Assembly: GCA_030407005.1 (NCBI GenBank)
Contig: JAUDYN010000005.1
Span: 1,984,001 to 2,048,000 of the forward strand
DNA from: Desarmillaria ectypa
Taxonomy: Eukaryota; Basidiomycota; Agaricomycetes; Agaricales; Physalacriaceae
Reading direction: 5' to 3'
DNA: 64,000 bases
Positions 31,403 through 43,784 of this stretch are shown here, one piece after another. The notes beneath the pieces were generated by a model. It did not search any database, was not told the origin of the DNA, and worked only from the letters and a program-made list of their open reading frames with translations. Made by a program: the position numbers and the translations under genes. Every line of letters begins with the position of its first letter. The stretch's first letter is position 1.

Positions 31403-33081
31403 GGCATCAAGGGTTTGATTCCTCTTGTTTGCCCAAGTCTCAAGGTGTGTCCTCAGGTCGGACTGATTACTATGAAAACAGACTATTACATATGAAAACA
31501 AATATATCTATGACTTCATAGAGACTGAAGACTGAAAAAGAATCAACAAACAAAAACAGGTATATCATCCTCCTAGAAGACGCTGACACAAATATCTGTA
31601 GTGACAATTCCTGGACCTCCGACAGACTGGAGTGGGACTTGCCAGATGGTGCTGGTGCCGTGACAAAGTCCAATGAGCTGGGCTCACCGGATACACTGCT
31701 GAGCAATCAGCGATGGGCAGGGACCAGTAGGCGGGACTCCTTCAGGCCTCCCAGAAGTCCAACTGTCCCCATACCCTCCTCGAGTGGAGGGGCAAGCCCA
31801 CCAGTTCCGCCAGGGTTGGCGGAGGACCAGGACAGTGCCTCTAACCAAGGCCAGGACCAACGCCCTGGACAAACTGGTCCAGGGAGTAGAAAACCTGACG
31901 AGGCTGAGTATTAAACCAGACTGGTAAGTCACAGGATCAAAGCCGACAGGAAGGAAGTCGCTAGCACTCAGGCGATAAAAAGGAGGCAGATTTACCCAAA
32001 CCAGGATGGGATAGGATGCAAATGTGTGAAGGTCGCCTTAGGCACTAGCTGGGGGTCAATGACCAAGGAAATTCAAACTCTGTCGAAAGTGGTGCCAGCT
32101 GAAGAACACAGGGGTACTGACCAGGGATATGAAAGCAAGCTGGCTGACAAATTCCCATCAGCAGCTGTACCCTGACAGGGACAGAAACCTGCTAGCACCC
32201 AGGCAGTAAAAAGGGGGCAGTTCAGTAGAACAACGATCGTCAAAGTACCTGACAAAGAGGATGACACGGCTTTCAGGATTTGGCAAGCTAGCCAATCCAA
32301 AGCCAGTACCCTGATATCCAAAGACCTCCGAACGTACAGGGAGGCAATGACTCACGAACCTGACACCTATCCTAACAAGGGGGTATCAGACACTTCCAAA
32401 CATATGAGGAAGCACAGAACACTGGAAGTTCCCCGATGCACTGGAGAACCAGACAAGTCTTCTGAACGTATGGGAAAGCAGGATGATCACCAATGGCTCA
32501 GACCATTCGGGATTGATTGGATGTTGCATGCAGTATGCAACTCCAAAGAATTGGCAGTCGCCAAGGCAGTTCTCTCCATTTGGGTACATCCCAAACGACT
32601 TGGAGAAATCAATGATGAGCTTATCCAAAGCTTAAGAATGGGAGGGAGTATAGCCTGAGAACAGCTCTATGAATTACATAAACCAATCTGCTATATCTGT
32701 GGTACCAGAAGCTCAGGATGAGATTTTCTGGGGGATATCCAGCTTTCCCCATGCACCGGGAAACAGACATTGACAACCTGAGCATTGTTGGATAGTGGCT
32801 GTACAGGCAGTTCTATCAATCAAACTTATGTCCAACAACACCAGTTGGACACCAGGAAGGCTGCTGCCCCTATACTGGTCTATAATGCTGACAGAACATG
32901 CAATAAAGCAGGGGATGTTACCAAATTTGTGGAACTCCGAATGACCATTGGAGGTCACAGTGAATGAATTGACCTCACGGTCACTGACCTGGGCTCCAAG
33001 ACCATGTACTTGGGCCATGACTGGCTTAAACACCACAACCCTTTTGTCAACTGGAAGGCAGGAATCTTGACATTCAGATGA
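31403..33081 (+). pseudogene. Element B protease region
   Basis: Co-linear with A. DSGCTGSSINQTYVQQHQLD is intact at 32788-32847 but the frame has stops on both sides. It ends with a TGA at 33079-33081, the homologue of the A stop at 22800-22802. Confidence 0.85.
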
Positions 33082-36000
33082 TGTCACTGTGTCTGGAATC
33101 GTTTCACCCTGCCAGACGCAGATGAAGAAGATCGATAGGACAAAGAGCTTGAGGAAGGAGAAAGTATTCTTGCAGTCAACATGCAAGAAGAAATTATCCT
33201 TCATGCCGTCCATCATGTGAATGAGTTGGCCACAGCCGCCAATGCTGAGAAACCAAAGCAGACATTCGAGGAGCTTATACCTTCTCAATATCAGAGTTTT
33301 AGAGACTTATTCTCAAAAGAAAGCTTTGACAAATTACCAGAAAGAAGACCTTGGGATCATGCCATCAAGCTGGTCCCCAACGCGAAATCAACCTTAGACT
33401 GCAAGGTTTACCTGCTCAACAGAAACAAACAAGAACAGTTGGACAAGTTCTTGGACGAGAACTTAAACTTGGGATGCATTCACCCCTCAAAATCCCCTTT
33501 TGCCTCCCCTTTCTTCTTCATCAAGAAAAAGGATGGCTCATTATGACCTGTTCAGGACTACCGAAAACTGAACAAGATGATGATCAAGAATCGTTATCCC
33601 CTTCCCCTCATCTCCGAGCTTATTGACAAACTATGTGGAGCCAAGTACTTCTCCAAACTGGACATTTGGTGGGGATACAACAATGTCTGTATTCGGGATG
33701 GAGATGAAGAAAAGGCCACATTCCAAACTAACTGAGGACTCTTTGAGCCAACGGTTATGTTCTTTAGGCTTACAAACTCACCAGCCACATTCCAGTGGAT
33801 GATGAACAACATATTCAAGGATTTGATCGCTGGAGGAAAAGTCACAATTTACCTTGACGATATTCTTATTTTCACAAAATCCTTATCTGAACATCGAGAC
33901 ATAGTGTGACAAGTACTCCAGCATCTCCAAGAAAACAAGTTGTTTCTCAAAGCTGAGAAATGCGAGTTTAAAGTGCTCGAAACTGAGTACTTAGGGGTTA
34001 TTATCAGTGAAGATGCAATTCACATGGACCCAGTCAAAATTGTGGGCATAGCTGAATGGCCCACTCCAACAAAAAAGAAGGAACTACAATCCTTCTTAGG
34101 ATTCACAAACTTCTACCGGAAGTTTATCTGGGACTACTCCAAGATTGTGCATCCCCTTACCCAGCTAACTGGCAAGATAGACTGGACATGGGGATCAGAA
34201 CAAGAACAAGCATTCAGACAACTCAAAGAGTTGATGACAACGAACGTAGTTCTTACGATTCCCTCAGATGATGGAAAATTCCAAGTAGAAGCCAATGCCA
34301 GTGACGGGGCCATCGGTGCCGTACTAAGCCAAGAAAAGGATGGCAAATGGAGGCCCATAGCCTTCATGTCAAAAGTGCTCACCGTCACTGAACACAACTA
34401 TGAAATCTATGATAAGGAGTTACTAGCTATCATGTTAGCACTAGAAGAGTGGTGCCATTACCTCATGGGTGCCAAGGAAACTGTTGAGATCTGGACAGAT
34501 TACCAGAATCTCCAGTACTTCCAGAAACCCCAGAAGTTGAACCATTGACAAGCTCAGTGGGTCACTGAATTAGCGGAATACCACTTTGTTCTTCAACACA
34601 AAGCTGGAACTGCAAACCAGAGGGCAGATCTTCTCAGCAGATGAGATGATCACGATCAGGGAAAAGAAGACAATAAAGACATTGTCATTCTATCCCCAGA
34701 ACACTTCTGAGCATTGGTACTACCAACAACCGAGGAACGACTCACATGTATAAGAGACGCAACAAGACAGAAGGAACAGTGGGATCATGGGATCGAAAAA
34801 TCCCTCAACCATGAACAAGGAATCATCCAGGAAAATGAACTCCTGTAGTACAACGGATGAGTCTATATTCCAAATGACTCTATTCTATGTGATAAGATCA
34901 TCTCACAATTCCATGATCATATCACAGCCAGACATCCAGGAATCGCTAAAACCAAGGAACTCATACTTCGCAAATATTGGTGGCCCAAGATGAAAAAAGA
35001 TGTCGAGTCTTATATCAAAGGATGTGAGACTTGTCAAAGGACAAAGAGTGATACACAGGCCAAGGCAGCACCTCTTCACCCAAATGCAATACCAGACACA
35101 CTATGGACCCACATTTTGGTCTATATGGTCACCGGACTCCCTGAGTCAGAAGGATTTGACACTCTACTCATCATTGTAGACCGCTTTTCCAAGAATATAC
35201 TCCTCATTCCATGTAATAAGGAATTATCCATGGAAGGATGGGCGCTAATGCTTTGCAATCATGTATACGCAAAGCATGGAATGCCACAAGTGATCATCTC
35301 AGACTGGGGACCACAGTTCGTCTCAGCATTCATGAAGGAACTATACCAAATACTTGACATCACACAGAATGCTTCCATGGTGTACCATCCTCAGACCAAT
35401 GGACAGATAGAGAGAGTCAACCAGGAGGTTGAAAAATACCTCCACATCTTTGTCAATCACCAACAGACAGATTGGGTAGCATGGTTACCTCTAGCAGAAT
35501 TTGCCCATAACAACCGAGTCTATTTGGCCATGGGCAAAAGTCCTTTCATGGTCCTTTACAGATGAAATCCTCAACTCATTCCAGAGTCAATCCAGAAAAC
35601 CAGCTTCACAAATCCCGCAGCAGTTGACTTCACCGAAACGATGGCCAAGGTCCATAAGGAAGTGCATGACACCTTAGAAAAGGCAGTGGTGCAAATGAAA
35701 GCGCAATATGACAAGTGAAAGCAATCTCCATGGGAGTACCAGATCAGGGATAAAGTTTGGCTAGACACCACCAATCTTCATCTTCCCAGACCAAAGAAGA
35801 AACTCGATGACAAGTGAACAGGACCATTTGAGATTGTCAAAAAGTCAGGAGCAGCAGCATACAAGTTAAAACTGCCGCCCCACTGGAAGATTCATTCCTG
35901 GTTCAATGAAAAACTGTTGACTCCATATGTCACACTGTCATTCCCGAACCAACAGCGACTGCCACCTCCTCCTCTGGACCTCGTCGATGGTCAAGAAGAA

Positions 36001-36413
36001 TATGAAATCGAAGAAGTCTTGGACTCGTGCACCAGAAAGGTACGATCCAAGAAAGGACAACCATCTAGGGAAGTCACGGACTACCTAGTCAAGTGAAAAG
36101 GATGGACCCATGAACACAATTCATGGGTTCGAGAAAATGAGATGATGAACACCTTGGAAGTGATCCAAGAGTATCAGGCCAATGTAAACCATGCCATATA
36201 CACTCCAAAAATCACAACCAAGAACAAGATAGTGGTCAAGATACTAGACCACGAATATTTGGAACATGGCAACATAGCATATCTCACCAAAAGGAAAGAT
36301 AGATATACGAAATGAATCATCAATCCAGAAGAAAACGTATGGAAGAAACTGATTGATCAGTATTGGATCAGTCAAATCGCAACACAGTTCGACACCCCTT
36401 TGGAAGAGCCTTA
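33082..36413 (+). pseudogene. Element B pol
   Basis: Full-length RT-RNase H-integrase-chromodomain, co-linear with element A, broken by about a dozen TGA codons. At most of those I checked (33544, 33733, 33907, 34643, 34858) element A has CGA, i.e. one CpG transition. TIYLDDILIF at 33847-33876 is intact. Many other changes are Arg to Cys, Trp, His or Gln, also CpG type. Confidence 0.92.
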
Positions 36414-36446
36414 ACAGTCAGGATGACTGCTTTAACAAGGGGGTAA

Positions 36447-36528
36447 TGTTACAATTTTTCCATTATCTTATCTTATCCGAGTCATATCCATGACTCATTC
36501 ATCTAATCTATCCAAGAATCCGACTCGT
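36447..36528 (+). repeat. Element B 3' LTR, first 82 bp
   Basis: TGTTACAATTTTTCC to GACTCGT, matching the start of the 5' LTR at 28622-28703. It is cut by repeat X. The remainder of this LTR is inverted at 37622-37963. Confidence 0.9.
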
Positions 36529-37621
36529 TGATATGCCATCTATGCATTCACACCTAGATTTTGCGATTTTGTAACAATACTATTGCACATCTATCCTATA
36601 CTAGTGATACATAGAGGACTATAGCTGAGGCTTCGAGCTGATAGTTAAAAGCAGTAAGCAACTGGTAGAGCCAGGACTTAGATGCAACACCATTAGTGGG
36701 TTAAATCTACCAGCTAGCCAGACTAGTAACTCGAATGCTAGCAGGACTAAGTGAAATACAGCCACTAGCAAATGAAGAATGCTACTAGCACACAAAAACC
36801 AGGAGCAGAGTACACAGATCTCATCAAGTTCTGTCACTAGCAGCCCAGACTGAGCATAAATGCCTAAGTCAGGATAACTAGTCACATGGCAATCTTGAAA
36901 CAGGACTTAGAAATAAATTAGGAATGGATTAACCTTGAGCCTAGATCCAACTATTGCAATATAGATCTCTTATGATCGATACTAGTGGAGCTGGACTGCA
37001 CCCTTGATCATGATTGGATAGCTGTTACAGGCACCAATATCCGGATATCCATATAACCACATTACTAGGGCATGTAGTTGGGCCAAGAGTGCGGAAAGAC
37101 CAACTGTGGAGTCTCTAGACCAAATATTTGAAAAGAAAACAGACTAGACCAACTATTGTGTGATTATTCACCATTATTCATGACTAGCCAAGAAATCCTT
37201 ACTAATATACTCTATACTCAGATGATATTTATAGTTCTGCCTCAGTAGTATATAAGTAGTGGGATGGGCACTCGTGCAAAGCAGGCAAGCCATCCCCACA
37301 GTTGAGCCCTCACTGGTAGTAACTGGTGTCCTCAATTAAAGGCTTTTGTGCTTAACCTCGATGGAGTGATTAATAGTCGCTAAGTCACCTATAGAATTGC
37401 ATTGAATTGAAGTCCATTAGAGTCACTGTTGTGTCCTGCAAAGATCCGGAGTGTTTTGAAGTTAGTTCAAGCAAAGTTCTCGGAGTTATAATTTATTCTT
37501 AGGCCAAGAGCGCCACTAGTTAGCCAAGAGTGTGACTGGTCAAGTGTTTATCACTTGTAGGAAGTAGTATAGGGCCAAGAGCGCCACCAGTCTGAAGCAG
37601 TTTCAGTCAGAACAAGTGCAG
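36529..37621 (-). repeat. Left arm of a 1093-bp inverted repeat (part of repeat X2)
   Basis: It starts TGATATGCCATC and is the reverse complement of 38234-39326, identical wherever I compared, including a shared open stretch of 88 codons with no known domain. Read on the plus strand it has tatataagtag (37249-37259) and a poly(A)-like aattaaa (about 37334), an LTR-like layout. Confidence 0.9.
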
Positions 37622-37963
37622 TGTTAGGTACCACCTTGGGCACATGACTTGGGACTGTCAGCTGATCTTTCTGGGCCATTACGCATTCAAATGATCACCC
37701 AGTGTGAGAGATAGAAGCTTAAAGTCTTCTGTGTAGTGCAGACAAGGAGTATATAGTTGTAATTTAAACAAGAGATAGAGTACTACTGTGTAGTTTACTC
37801 TACTTATATAGTATTTCTACAGCATTATATTTAGGTGAAATGCTAAAGTCCATGCACAAATGGTGTCGAGGTAGTACAATCCGGGAGGATCATAGAACCA
37901 ATAGAGAATGTCTGGGGTGACAGATGGTGAGAACGAGGGTTGTAGTCGGTGAATAACTGGATA
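37622..37963 (-). repeat. Element B 3' LTR, remainder, inverted
   Basis: TGTTAGGTACC to ACTGGATA on the plus strand, i.e. the last part of a B-type LTR in reverse. It starts precisely where the 36447-36528 piece stops in the unbroken 5' LTR. Confidence 0.88.
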
Positions 37964-38233
37964 TGATGATGTGCTTGGTTACAGCGAGTGACAAAAGAAT
38001 TAGGGAATGGCAATGAACACCAATCACACTAAACCTCTTACTACTCTACACTTAATCACTAATATTGAATTCGGGCGGTTTTGAGTATGATGGAAGCACT
38101 CTGCAGACTTCAATAATCAAGTACAATTGTCTTTAAGACGTTTTATTCATTACTAGTGAGTTTATACAAAGTACTACTCATACTAGTGGGGTGGGTAAGA
38201 CACAATTGGATAAGAGTGACTTGGTTTAAGCTA
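37964..38233 (+). mobile_element. Repeat X2, distal part
   Basis: TGATGATGTGCTTGG to gtttaagcta. Together with the right arm it forms an uninterrupted 1363-bp X (37964-39326) with TG..CA ends. It is related to, but not identical with, 28351-28616. Confidence 0.75.
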
Positions 38234-39326
38234 CTGCACTTGTTCTGACTGAAACTGCTTCAGACTGGTGGCGCTCTTGGCCCTATACTACTTCCTACAA
38301 GTGATAAACACTTGACCAGTCACACTCTTGGCTAACTAGTGGCGCTCTTGGCCTAAGAATAAATTATAACTCCGAGAACTTTGCTTGAACTAACTTCAAA
38401 ACACTCCGGATCTTTGCAGGACACAACAGTGACTCTAATGGACTTCAATTCAATGCAATTCTATAGGTGACTTAGCGACTATTAATCACTCCATCGAGGT
38501 TAAGCACAAAAGCCTTTAATTGAGGACACCAGTTACTACCAGTGAGGGCTCAACTGTGGGGATGGCTTGCCTGCTTTGCACGAGTGCCCATCCCACTACT
38601 TATATACTACTGAGGCAGAACTATAAATATCATCTGAGTATAGAGTATATTAGTAAGGATTTCTTGGCTAGTCATGAATAATGGTGAATAATCACACAAT
38701 AGTTGGTCTAGTCTGTTTTCTTTTCAAATATTTGGTCTAGAGACTCCACAGTTGGTCTTTCCGCACTCTTGGCCCAACTACATGCCCTAGTAATGTGGTT
38801 ATATGGATATCCGGATATTGGTGCCTGTAACAGCTATCCAATCATGATCAAGGGTGCAGTCCAGCTCCACTAGTATCGATCATAAGAGATCTATATTGCA
38901 ATAGTTGGATCTAGGCTCAAGGTTAATCCATTCCTAATTTATTTCTAAGTCCTGTTTCAAGATTGCCATGTGACTAGTTATCCTGACTTAGGCATTTATG
39001 CTCAGTCTGGGCTGCTAGTGACAGAACTTGATGAGATCTGTGTACTCTGCTCCTGGTTTTTGTGTGCTAGTAGCATTCTTCATTTGCTAGTGGCTGTATT
39101 TCACTTAGTCCTGCTAGCATTCGAGTTACTAGTCTGGCTAGCTGGTAGATTTAACCCACTAATGGTGTTGCATCTAAGTCCTGGCTCTACCAGTTGCTTA
39201 CTGCTTTTAACTATCAGCTCGAAGCCTCAGCTATAGTCCTCTATGTATCACTAGTATAGGATAGATGTGCAATAGTATTGTTACAAAATCGCAAAATCTA
39301 GGTGTGAATGCATAGATGGCATATCA
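38234..39326 (+). repeat. Right arm of the 1093-bp inverted rep (remainder of X1)
   Basis: Ends GGCATATCA, after which the protease linker of element D resumes at 39327 (ctgaccacatgtagtac). This proves that X1 sits in D. No 5-bp target duplication could be found around X1 or X2, so its class is open: solo LTR-like by internal layout, but not confirmed. Confidence 0.88.
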
Positions 39327-40002
39327 CTGACCACATGTAGTACAAACTGTTTGGAGTAGACTGGACTCTACATATGATTCATACTGCCAAGAACTTGGTG
39401 ATCACCAAAGCCACCCTCTCCACTTGGATTCACCCCAAGTGAGTCAGAGAAATCACTGACGAGCTCATCCAGAGCTTGCAGATAGGAGAAAGCAATGCTT
39501 GAGAGTGGCTTTATGAACTCTATGAACCCATTCAGTATATTTGAGGAACCAAAAGCCTGGGATGGGACTTCTTGGTGGATATACAGCTGAACTCTTGTAC
39601 AGGAAAGAAAGCCTTGACTGCTAAGGCATTGCTTGACAGTGGCTGTACCAGCAGTTCTATCAATCAGTCTTATGTTCTACAACACAAACTAGACACTCAA
39701 AAGTCTGCAGTCCCCATTCCAGTGTACAATGCAGACAGAATCCACAACAAAGCAGGAGATATCACTGAGTTCATAGAACTCCAAATGACTATTGGTGGTC
39801 ATACTGAATGAATCGACTTAGCAGTCACTGACTTAGGCTCCAAAACTGTTTACTTGGGCTATAATTGGCTTAAATGCCACAACCCAGTAATCAATTGGAA
39901 AACCAGGATGATGATCTTTGGATGTTGTCAATGTGTCAAAAACCCATTCCTACTCCCTGATTCTGATGATGAAGACTGATGGGACAAAGAACTGGAGGAT
40001 GG
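39327..40002 (+). pseudogene. Element D protease, last part, and start of pol
   Basis: The D linker resumes, then LLDSGCTSSSINQSYVLQHK (39628-39687) with an intact DSG, and the junction where A, B and C have TGA reads TGT here (39923-39925). D is cut at 40002 by element C. RT, integrase and 3' LTR of D are absent from the window. Confidence 0.85.
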
Positions 40003-40428
40003 TGTTATGGCCCATCTTAGACACATGACTTGAGACATAAGCTGTTCTCTTGGGCTGTTATGCATTCAAACAATCACCCATATAGAGAGTTAAGCCTGGT
40101 CTTCGGTGTAGTGCAGTAAGAGGTATATGATTGTAATTTAGTCGAAAGATAGAGTACAATGATGAAGTTTACTCTACTTATATACTGTAAGTATGGGGTA
40201 TATTAATAGGTGAAACGATATAGTTCATGAGGAAATAGTATGGTTCTTGTGAGGACAGTGTGGAGCTGGATGGATCATAGTCCAATGAGAGAGAATGAGG
40301 GTGACATTCCACATGAACTGGGGTGTTTGTTAGTGAGTATGTCAATATGAGGTGAGAACTGCAGTGGATTAGATGGATGAGTCATGGATATGACTTGGAT
40401 AAGATAAGATAATGGAAAAATCATAACA
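40003..40428 (-). repeat. Left (3') LTR of element C
   Basis: TGTTATGGCCC to CATAACA. A polypurine tract (plus-strand ttacccccttgttaa) follows. Confidence 0.9.
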
Positions 40429-40444
40429 TTACCCCCTTGTTAAA

Positions 40445-43400
40445 GCAGTCATCCTGACTGCTAAGGTTCTTCTTCAGAAGAGTTGAGTTGTGATTCGATT
40501 TGACTGATCCAGTACTGATCAATCAGCATTTTCCATAAGTCTTTGTCTGGATTAACAATCCATTTGATATATCCATCTTTTCATTTGGCAAGATATGCTA
40601 TGTCACCATTTTCTGAGTATTTGTGGTCCACTATCTTGACCACTATCTTGCTCTTGATTATGATTTTTGAAATGTATAAGGTGCAGTTTATGCTGGCCTT
40701 GTATTCTTGGATCGCTTCCATTGCATTTGACATTTCAGTTTCTTGAACCCAAGAGTTGTGCTCTCTAGTCTATCCCTTCCATTTGACCAGATAGTCCATG
40801 ATCTCCCTGGATGGTTGTCCTCTTTTGGAGCATACTTTTCAGATACATGAATCCAATACTTCTTCAATTTTGTATTCCTCTTGACTGTTGATGAGGTCTG
40901 ATGGAGGAGGCAGCAGTTGTTGTTGATTGGGAAAGGAAGGTGCAGTATAATGAGTTAACATTTTTTCATTGAATCAAGGATGTATCTTCCAGTGAGGTGG
41001 CAGTTTTAGCTTGTAAGCTGCCATCCCAGACTTTTCAACAATTTCGAATGGTCCTGTTCATTTGTCATCAAGTTTCTTCTTGGGTCATGGAAGATGAAGG
41101 TTAGCCATGTCGAGCCAAACTTTATCACCAATGTGGTACTCGCAAGATGATTGCTTTCACTTGTTGTATTGCACCTTCATTTGCACTGCTGCTTTTTCCA
41201 AAGCATTGTGGACTTTCTTGTGGACTTTGACCATGGTTTCGATGAAGTCAATGGCTGCAGAATTGATGAAGCTGGTTTTCTGGATTGACTTGGGGATGAG
41301 TCATGGATTTTGTCCATATAGGACCATGAAGAGACTTTTGCCAGTGGCTGAATGAATTTGGTTATTGTGGGCGAATTCTGCAAGTGGTAGCCAGGCTACC
41401 CAGTCCATCTGTCAATGGTTGACAAAGATACAGAGATATTTTTCGATCTCCTGGTTGATTCTTTCTGTCTGTCTATCGGTCTGAGGATGATATGCCATGG
41501 ATGCATTTTGTGTGATGTTCAGCATTCAGTATAGTTTCTTCATAAATGCTGATACAAATTGGGGTCCCTAGTCTGAAATGATCACTTGTGGCATTCCATG
41601 TTTTGCATAAACATGGTTGTGGAGCATTAGGGCCCATCCTTCAGCAGATAATTCTTCATTACATGGAATGAGAATTATGTTCTTGGAGAATCGATCCACA
41701 ATGATAAGTAAGGTGTTAAAGCCTTCTGATTCTGGGAGACCAGTGACCATGTCGATGGAAATATGAGTCCATGGAGTGTCAGAGATTGTATTTGGATGAA
41801 GGGGAGCAGCCTTGGTCTGCATGTTGCTCTTCATCCTTTGACAAGTTTTGCATCCTTTGATGTAAGCTTCGATGTCTTTCTTCATCTTTGGCCAGCAATA
41901 TTCTCGTAGCACAAGTTCCTTCATTTTGGCAATTCCTGGATGTCCAGTGGTGATGTGATCATGGTATTGTGCAATGATCTTACCATAGAGTGTTGTATCT
42001 TGAGAGACATAGATTCATCCATCATACCATAGGACTTCATTTTCCTGCATGATTCCTCATTCATGGTTGAGGGATTTCTCTATCCCTTGATCCCATTGGC
42101 TTTTTTGTCAGGTTGCATCTCTTATACACATGATTTGTTCCTTGGTAGTGGGCAGTATTAATGCCTGGAGGTGTTTGGGAGAAAGGACAACTACATCTTG
42201 ATTGTCTTCCTTTTCTTGATCATGATCATCTCATCGACTGAGAAGATCTGCCTTCTTGTTGGTGATTCCTGCTTTGTGTTAAAGGACAAAGTGGTACTCA
42301 GCTAGTTCTGTAACCCATTGGGCTTGGTGTCAGTTTAGCTTTTGGGGCTTTTGGAAATATTGGAGATTTTGATGATCTGTTCAGATCTCAATAGTCTCTT
42401 TTGTGCCCATTAGGTAATGATGCCATTCTTCTAAGGCCAACATGATGGCCAACAACTCTTTGTCATAGATCTTATAGTTATGTTTGGTGACCATCAAAGC
42501 TTTTGACATAAAGGCGATGGGTCTCTATTTGCTATTCTGTTCTTGGCTTAGAACAGCACCAATGGCTCTATCGCTGGCATTGGTCTCTACTCGAAATTTT
42601 CCATTGTCTGAGGGAATGGTTAGAACTACATTCATGGTCATCAACTTTTTGAGTTGTGAGAACGCTTGTTCTTGTTCTGATCCCCAGGTCCAGTCGACCT
42701 TCCTGGTCAATTGAGTGAGGGGTCTTATGATTTTTGAATAATTATGAATGAACTTGTGATAAAAGTTCATGAAGCCTAAGAAGGATTGGAGTTCCTTCTT
42801 TTTCATTGGAGTTGGCCACTCTGCTATCCCAGTGATCTTGACTGGGTCCATATGAATCATGTCTTCACTGATAATGACTCTGAGATATTTAGTTTTGAGT
42901 ACTTCGAACTCGCATTTCTCTGCTTTGAGGAACAATTTGTTTTCTCACAAATGTTGTAGTACTTGTCAAACAATGATTCAGTGTTCTGACAAGGATTTTG
43001 TGAAAATGAGAATATCATTGAGGTAAATGGTGACTTTTCCTCCAGCGATTAAATCCTTGAAGATATTATTCATCATCCATTAGAACATGGCTGGTGAATT
43101 GGTAAGGCCAAAGAACATGACCATAGGCTCAAAGAGTCCTCAGTTAGTCCTAAACGTGGCCTTCTCTTCATCTCCATCTCAGATTCATACATTATTGTAT
43201 CCCCATCATACATCTAACTTGGAGAAATACTTGGCTCTGCATAGTTTGTCAATGAGTTTGGAAATCAGGGGAAGTGGATAACAATTTTTGATCATCATTT
43301 CATTCAGTTTTTGGTAGTCCTGAACTGGTCATAGAGAGCCATCTTTTTTCTTGATGAAGAAGAACGGGGAGGCAAAAGAAGATTTGAAAGGTCAGATTCT

Positions 43401-43784
43401 TCCAGAGTCGAGATTTTCATCTAGGAACTTGTTGAGCTGTTTCTGTTCATTTCGGTTGAGGGGATAGACTTTACAGTCTAATGTGGATTTCACATTAGGA
43501 GTTAGCTCAATAGCATGATCCTAAGGTTTTCAGTCAGATAATTCATCAAAGCTTTCTTTAGAGAATAAATCTCTAAAACTTTGATACTGAGGAGGCACAA
43601 GCTCCTCAAACATTTTCTTCAGTTTTTCTGCATTGGCAGCTGCAGCTAATTCATTCGCATGATGTACTGCTTGAAGAATGATTTCTTCTTGCATGTTTAC
43701 TGCAAGAATGGTCTCTCCTTCTTCAAGCTCTTCATCCCATCTATCTTCTTCATCAGAGTCAGGAAGTGTGAAATGATTCTTCAT
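40445..43784 (-). pseudogene. Element C pol
   Basis: RT, RNase H, integrase and chromodomain in the same order as A with many stops. Readable are the start LPDSDEEDRWDEELEEGE (from 43784), FLKAEKCEFEVLKTKYL (42935) and the integrase knuckle GCKTCQRMK with VDRFSKNIILIPCNEEL (41840-41680). In a 350-bp comparison (43359-43700) I counted only 4 CpG against 14 in A. Confidence 0.88.

Larger units (their letters stand above)
28622..37963 (+). mobile_element. Gypsy element B, decayed, 3' LTR split and partly inverted, TSD CTGCA
   Basis: 5' LTR 28622-29044, decayed ORF1, gag, protease and pol, polypurine tract, then the first 82 bp of the 3' LTR (36447-36528). After 1093 bp of repeat X the rest of that LTR appears inverted (37622-37963). 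The duplication CTGCA precedes the 5' LTR (28617-28621) and, in inverted form, TGCAG precedes the inverted LTR end (37617-37621). The sequence lost by the insertion is intact in the second X copy (38230-38250). Confidence 0.88.

Noticed and set aside
36619..36885. Identical 88-codon open stretch in both X arms, with hydrophobic residues
   Set aside because: It duplicates because the arms are identical; there is no known domain, and X lies in non-coding LTR-like sequence. Kept only as a property of X.
37504..37580. Short direct repeats gccaagagcgcca, considered as a CRISPR-like or satellite array
   Set aside because: Only three to four imperfect units with irregular spacing, in a eukaryotic repeat; not an array.
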